From: Isoetes taiwanensis
Lineage: Eukaryota > Streptophyta > Lycopodiopsida > Isoetales > Isoetaceae
Length of the DNA stretch: 64,000 nt
Direction: 5' to 3'
NCBI GenBank assembly: GCA_021234155.1
Contig: JAJEKV010000207.1
Coordinates: forward strand, 1,364,001-1,428,000
Shown: in pieces, positions 58,101-64,000 of the stretch
How positions within the stretch are numbered: position 1 is the stretch's first letter
Layout of the letters: the number at the start of each line of letters is the position of its first letter
Program-made: the position numbers and the translations under genes
The notes under the pieces: model-generated
Told to the model about the DNA's origin: nothing
Seen by the model: only the letters and a program-made list of their open reading frames with translations
Database searches by the model: none

Positions 58101-61100
58101 CATCGATGGCATTATTATTGAGGTTCCCCATACCACGGGCATGAGGGTTCCAACAGCCTTTGTCCGGGAGAGATCCCCGACATTAGCATAGACTATCTGA
58201 CCACTATTCAGATAGATATGGGTCCGCGTCACAAAGGTACCACGCTGAACTTAATCACGCCGAGCCCTTTTGCTCGCATCCAAGAAGACCTAAGGAGAGC
58301 TCAGAAGAGCCGAAGTTGGAGCAAGATGAGCTGGACCGACAAGATGGCCGGGACCAACAGAAGGAGGTGCATCTGGAGTGGCTCAACCCAAAACCCACGA
58401 GATCCTAATCGTTAAGTTCGGCGAAGGGAGTTGCCCATAAGGCCGGCAGTCAATACAAGGATAAGTTAAAGACCGCCGGGCTTTTGGGAAGAAGACCAGT
58501 CCGACCGGAGGCAGCAGAGAGTGGATAACTCCCGCCGGGTTGCCGGGCTAAGACGGCAGTTAACATCGCCGGGCCTCGGCCGCCAGCCGAAGCCCCATCG
58601 GTTCCGGACCCGCACTGTGGGCATTGCGGAGATCCGCGAAATTTCAGAAGTCCACGACCTTCCGGACGTCGAAGCCGCCTTTTCAGAGGCTGGTACGAGA
58701 TCGCGACAAAGAATTTAAGACCGATCTCCGCTTTCCTGCACCTTTTGTATTTGGCGCCCAAGAGGTCGCTGAAGGTCACTTGGTAGCACTTTTGGTGATG
58801 CCAACCTTTGCGCCATCCACGCAAAGAGGGTCACCATAATGCCTAAGGATTCGCCCTCGCCCGTAGGGATACTGGGGAGCAACCTTAGCCTACTTTATGG
58901 GATCCGCAATTGTACATATTTTTTTGTGTGATAATTAATAAAGAAGCTTTCATTTTGAATTAAAAGTTTAATGTTTTTTTCCATGTTAAATTTAAAATAA
59001 AATGCCGACGCCGCCTTTTATTAAGAGGGTTTTAAAAGGTGATCAGAGGGTTGGTTTTAAACGCTTTTTTTCCTCTCTCCTCCCTTCTAGCCATGGTACG
59101 CCGACCTTAAGGCCTCGGTACCTTGATGGAGAGAAATGGGATCCATTGTGTTCCCTTCACCGCTTTGCAGCCTTTTGCTATGCCAACGCATAGATCTCCT
59201 TGTTAACATGCGCCGCATCCGGACTATGCCGATTCCTTGATTCTTTACATGGAGGAAATGCTTCCTCTGCGGTATTCCTCTAGGATCCTCCCCACTTGTA
59301 TTTGGAGCGAGATAGTTAGCAGATGCTGGGCGGGACACACATGCCTAAGGACGCCTTGAAGGGGAAAACCCGATGGGTAAACACCTACCGTGGTCCAAAG
59401 ATCGTGGGCAGCAAGATATCTGGAAGCTATTTTCGCCTAGCCATCCTCATGGACCAATACGTTGAGGATGAAACCTTGCCGGCAGAGAAGGGCAGCCGCC
59501 AATCCTCCGAGGAGGGGATGACGAGCATATAGGGATGGGCGACTTTTGCCCGCTGGAAAGAGCTAGCAGAGGAGCTACCACCGCCGGACCAATCGATAGG
59601 CTTGTCGGGTTAGACGGCCTTCCAGTTATTTATCACCAGGGCAGGAATACCTTCTCTTGGATGATATTATCCGGACGTATCATGTGGTGGCCGGATTTCG
59701 ACGCAGCCGAAAAGACCATGTTCACGAAGCCATGGAGTATTGTATGGATGATTTCATTGACTTCACTTTACCAAGCTTCCTCCGAGGTGCACCAGCTCCT
59801 TCAGTTCCGGGCCGAGAGACTCTAGAGCCAATGGAGACTCTATTACGCTCTTCGGATTCTCGATGTGAACCAGCCTTCGCACCGCACTGCATGCCTTTCA
59901 CGGCTATGGGACTCACGCCCCAAACATTAATATGGTGGAAGTTCCTCCCACTAGATGATGAGGGTGAAGATTTATACCATAACCCCACAAGACAAGAAGG
60001 AGGAGCAACAGAGAGCTAAGGAGGAAGAAGTCCCTATGGACCCGATAAAGAAGTGGCAAAAGATCCGAGACTCTCGCAAGGGAAAGTGTCAGTAAACCAT
60101 CTTACCCGCTTTTTGTCGGCCTTCAATGGCAAGTCCTCTTCATAGCCGGATTTGAGGGGGCCGACCGGGCTTCATGGTGGGCCCTCCGCACTTTCTACAC
60201 CGGCCGGGCCACAAGAAGCTTCCCCTATCAGACGCTACTGCAGACCGCACGACGATCTTGCCCCACGCCTTGGGCCAGATATTATGCTTTGATGGGCATG
60301 AAGCTCCTCAATGCAGCCCCATTGGCCAAGGTCTATCCAATCGAGGTTGCATCCGCGGGGGCCAAAGTGGACCCCCGGGTAGCTCACGCGACATTAACCG
60401 CCTCCACCACCTCCTAGGGCTAAGGATAAAGAGGCGGGGCCTAGTTCCCTAACTAAGGGTGCTATATAAATTTTGCTACATATATATGTACACATGTATT
60501 TATGAGATTTTGGATTGGCAATTGTTTAAACCATATTGAAAAATGGTGTACCTTATCTACTTATTAAATATAAAAAGTTTCCTTGATGAGTATAATCAAT
60601 TGTTTTTATGGCATCCCTTCCAAAGCATTAAAGTTTAGGGTATAGTGGAATTACAAAATGTTCTCTATTCACTCCAACTATGTTGCAGGAAACCATTTGG
60701 GAGTATGAGGAAAGAATCACCGACATGGTTAGGAGGGACGATCCCGGCCGCACTGTGACTATGGCCAGAGATATGGTGAATATCCGGAGAGTGGGAGGAA
60801 GGCTATGAAACCGAACCACCGCCACCGTGGGAACTCTATGACCACAAAGGGCTAGAGATAGTTAACATCCTCGTGGATCGAAGCCGAGATCTGAAGATGA
60901 CCCCGTGGTCGCACGGGACTATTGAATATGACTGTGCACGGCCTTTGAGGACGCCTTAACCATCTGGCAACTCTTTATCGCGATCTAAGGCTCTTTAACC
61001 TTCTGATTATCAGCCCAACATGGGACTACCAAGCAATCATTGTCCAAGCCCAAGCACGTATAAACTTCGTCCGAAGAAATGGGAGTACCCCGCTTACGTG

Positions 61101-61300
61101 ATCTCAGACTCCCTTCGCCAACCCCTAGGCTTGGTCTTTTAGCAGTTGTTTCGCTTGTTGTGGTTACGCCAGGTGCCGAGAACTTTTAAAGGTTCCCATT
61201 GTATCATACCTACTTTGTCTCAATCCATGTATCAATCAACCCACGTTGTTATAATCAACTTGAATGAAATACAAATATTGTCTTGCTTGTATATACTTTT
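55131..61300. other. GC-rich decayed sequence, unidentified
   Basis: Many overlapping short frames on both strands (for example 59535-60020, 60174-60452 plus) without family motifs I know. AT-rich spacers at 57460-57540, 58900-59000, 60460-60640 and 61200-61350 break it into blocks. The last has an AATGAAATACAAATA stretch that could be an LTR or gene 3' end. The composition matches the flanking LINE and Gypsy, so it is probably old element DNA. Confidence 0.35.
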
Positions 61301-62689
61301 GTTCAATTAACTTAAAAAGGATTGTACATTAATGTAAATCTGCTTATATATTCATGAATGACTCCTATAGACGGTGTATACGAATTGCCCGGCTTGGCAA
61401 ACACCCTCTAACACCAAGTAGGCTCCACCCCTGAACAGAATTGATGTTAATGAAAAGGCAACTCATGAAGTTACAGTTTATGTGTTGCATACCAATCCAC
61501 CGCCACATACTCAGGAGGACGGACCGAATTACTTCACACCATTGAGTCCACTCCGCGGTCAACAGCCATCTCTCCCAGAGCTAGCCCCCGTACCCCGATT
61601 TAGGAGGACTCATGCTAAGCGCCATCGGAAGTTCTAAGGATAGCGCCGCTTCCTTCACATTCAACCACTTCGGTTCTTCCGGTCCTCGCCATCCCGGTAC
61701 GCTGACCATTCAAGGCGTAAGGATAAGGAATACCGAAAAACCGCTGGATATTACATCACCAGTATATGGAAGAACCGGAAGTTGGCCCGGTTGATGGAAA
61801 TCTGAGGAGGCTTGAATGCGGGAATCTTGGTTGGACTAAATGAAGGAATTCGGGAAGTCCTATGGAATGACAGAGAAAGATACGTGGGAAGGTCGCCACC
61901 ACGAACCTTTACGGAGCCGCCTCAGATTTGGTGGAAGGTTACGCCAGCTAAACACCGGATAGGAGCAGATGCAAGTTCAGGAAGTTTGCTAAGGCTTTAA
62001 CGATTACGGCTCCTCGCGACAAATGCCAACATTCAGACTTTTACAGGTTGAACAAGGGCATGTCCGCGGCAGGCCTACAACGACGTAATCTGGCGCGCTT
62101 TGAGGTTGTAATGCTGTGAATGAATGAGAAAAAGCAGTAGAGGGCTGAAGCATTGAAGGGTTGGCCCCATCCATTAAACGAATGGTCAAGGCCATCAACC
62201 CAAAGTCAAGTGAGAGGCGGAAGCTAAGGCATTAAGCCTTGAGGAAGACACGCCTAAGGAGCCAAAAGATTCCGCGACTCGCTTCCTTAATACTCGCAGC
62301 CCACGGCCGCCCACACCTTTATAAAACCCTGCTCGCCAAGTCCGGCCTCCTTAAAGACAATTCCTATCAACGCCAGAGAAGAAAGTTGCTTTTAGCACGC
62401 CGACAAGCGTAACAATGCCGGGTATGAAATTGGGCTCTCATACCTATTCCTAAAGAGGCCGTAGAGACAGAAATTCCGATAAGGCATGCATGCTGTGCAT
62501 GAGGCCCGACACTTCATGCAGAATTCGTGACGCCAATGCATCGCCTAACTGGCCATGGCCTAATTGGATTGGGAAGATTTGAGTCCAATCTTGCTGCGAA
62601 GACGAGGCTCCCCGAAAGTACATTCATGGTGCTGCCTCATATTCTTGCCGCTATAGAAACAAAAGTAACGCCGAAAAGTCAAATTGCTA

Positions 62690-62960
62690 TTTCTACAATA
62701 GGCCAAGTAGACAGTAAGCCCTTCATAATTTTGATGGACACGGTAGTACACATAATTTTGTTTCTCCAGAATGGCCTGTGCATCGCAACCGAAATGCTGG
62801 AATCCCACTCCAAGCTGCTTCACATTAGCTAGCGGTAAGATCGCATTTCACTCATGGGTCAGCCGCATTAACCTTTAAAATGCGGTTGCCGTGCGGTTTT
62901 GCCTGGGTGCCGGTTAATGACATTGGCAAATATGATCTTATTGTGGAATGGAGTTTTAGC
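62690..62960 (+). pseudogene. Gypsy aspartic protease relic
   Basis: The plus strand reads SKPFIILMDT and, one frame over, GSTHNFVSPEW. Together these are the DTG/DSG active-site loop of retroelement proteases. Further on NDIGKYDLIVEWSFSAYW fits the LGxYDVILGMDWL segment that closes the domain. A one-base shift sits inside the active-site motif. Confidence 0.75.
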
Positions 62961-63249
62961 GCCTACTGGCCCACATAGAACGCGCGAGGCTGGAGGTCAC
63001 CTTCAACGCCGCTAATGGAGCACGCGGTGATCATAAAAGGTGATTCATTACCACCGCCATGCAGTCAATGTCGCGAAAAGCAGCTAGGAAAAGCTTACAG
63101 GGAATGAACTTCTTTTGCCTCATTAAACTTGCTTCCATTGAGTGGGACCCAAACAGCAAAGAAGTAATCTAGGCTTTACCATGGGACATTGCTACCCCCT
63201 TCTTCTAGAATTTAACGATCTTTTTTCCAGATGAGATCCACAAAGCTTC

Positions 63250-63960
63250 CTCCTTTTAGAGGGGTGGGAATGTGAGATAACTCTTGAACCGGGTACTAAG
63301 CCTACCAAACAAAGCCCCAGAAGACCAATGAGTCCTCCGAGTTAGCAGAGCTTAAGAAACAGCTACACAAGAATTATGAATATGGGGTTCATTCTGCCCA
63401 AGTTGTTTCACCATTTGGTGCTCCCTATTCTTTTGTCAAGAAGAAAGATGGCTCCTTAAGGATGTGTATTGATTATAGTAACTCAATAAGCATACCATCA
63501 AGAATCGCTATGCTTGCCTAGGAGTGATGATCTTATGGACCAGTTACAAGGAGCAAAATATTTTCTCAAAGATTGACTTGCTTCTCCCGGTACCATCAGA
63601 TAAGGATTAAGGAAGAGGACATCCATAAGTGCGCCAGACCAGATATGGGCATTACGAATTCACCGCCATGCTTTTTGATTGACCAACGCCCAACGCGTTT
63701 ATGCGGTTGATGAATGACATCTTCCGCCAGTACTTTGATGACTTTTGTTGTCATTTTTTGATGATGACATTCTCATCTATAGTAAAACCTTGCAAGAACA
63801 TCAACAAACATCTTCGATTAGCTTTGCAAAAGCTCCCATCAGCCTCTTTGCCAAGTTCTCTAAATGCAAGTTCGCCTTTCCGAGGGTAGACTATTTGGGG
63901 CATATTATCTCAGCAGAAGGAATTGCTACAGACCCAAATTTAAGATAGAAGCAAGAAAGG
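63250..63960 (+). pseudogene. Gypsy reverse transcriptase relic
   Basis: In shifting plus-strand frames: PRRPMSPPS; ELKKQLHKNYEYG; VVSPFGAPYSFVKKKDGSLR then MCIDYSN; AKIFSKIDL; RYGHYEFTAMLF; MRLMNDIFRQYF; FFDDDILIYSKTLQEHQQ; KFSKCKFAFPRVDYLGHIIS; and DWPIPANVSEVRSF at the window edge. The order is that of chromovirus-like Gypsy RT, with the YxDD site seen as FFDDDILIYSK. Frameshifts, stops and small duplications make it dead. Confidence 0.9.
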
Positions 63961-64000
63961 ATTGGCCCATTCCAGCTAATGTTTCAGAGGTCCGGAGTTT

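Larger units (their letters stand above)
61600..64000 (+). mobile_element. Ty3/Gypsy retrotransposon, decayed, runs off the window
   Basis: Plus strand: a possible gag remnant (about 61600-62000), protease (about 62690-62960), then reverse transcriptase (63250-63950), continuing past 64000. Frames are broken throughout. No LTR or primer site was found on the left. Confidence 0.75.

Noticed and set aside
55131-61300. Endogenous pararetrovirus or another Gypsy gag
   Set aside because: No zinc knuckle, movement-protein, coat or RT motif could be found, so no family was assigned.
1-64000. CRISPR arrays, operons, bacterial-type promoters
   Set aside because: The repeats are transposon-derived and irregular, and the genes have spliceosomal introns; nothing prokaryotic is present.

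Overview
The window reads as nuclear DNA of a land plant. It is AT-rich, intron-bearing and full of transposable elements. It holds relics of plant gene families (a PPR protein, a plant-type subtilase, a PP5-type phosphatase) beside Copia, Ty3/Gypsy, L1-type LINE, Helitron and CACTA elements. An LRR-Roc-COR (ROCO) gene with ribonuclease-inhibitor-type LRRs is less usual in seed plants, so a fern or other seed-free plant is my best guess. That is inference only. I see no clearly intact, conserved host gene; the longest open frame is the 808-codon second half of the ROCO locus.

Layout. 1-10.8 kb: AT-rich DNA with two copies of an LTR-like repeat and a minus-strand Helitron (3707-6767) carrying a deleted PP5 phosphatase relic. 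10.9-14.4 kb: two convergent LINE tails, a decayed PPR fragment, a 0.7 kb polypurine tract and a Helitron 3' end. 14.6-18.4 kb: the ROCO gene on the minus strand, frameshifted. 19-21.3 kb: Helitron ends, a broken subtilase and a long fold-back repeat. 21.7-22.8 kb: two tandem units of a repeat family with predicted RNA hairpins. 23.0-26.7 kb: a truncated minus-strand Copia whose gag is split by a 1.72 kb Helitron filled with polypurine sequence. 27-33 kb: little is recognisable apart from a frameshifted FCP1/NIF-type phosphatase and a hypothetical minus-strand exon.

34.7-44.7 kb holds a minus-strand gene resembling an uncharacterised transposase-like family (DFAEN, FSDGA and HGKG motifs). It is split by a 7161-bp CACTA element with matching inverted ends and a CTT target duplication; the reading frame resumes exactly across the insertion. 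45.5-48.2 kb: more Helitron ends, a diverged duplication and a third copy of the structured repeat. 48.5-48.9 kb: two spliced exons of an unknown gene. 51.1-54.3 kb: a GC-rich minus-strand LINE with an RRM-like ORF1 and an endonuclease but no reverse transcriptase, ending in a (TAGAA)n array. 55-61 kb: GC-rich decayed sequence I cannot name. 61.6-64 kb: a decayed plus-strand Ty3/Gypsy element running off the window.

The most interesting observations are a 67-79-nt RNA-like structure with compensatory changes, found in three places (21.9, 47.7 and 51.3 kb); a Helitron family whose 3' hairpin covaries between copies and which appears to have captured gene fragments; and the CACTA insertion in the DFAEN-type gene.
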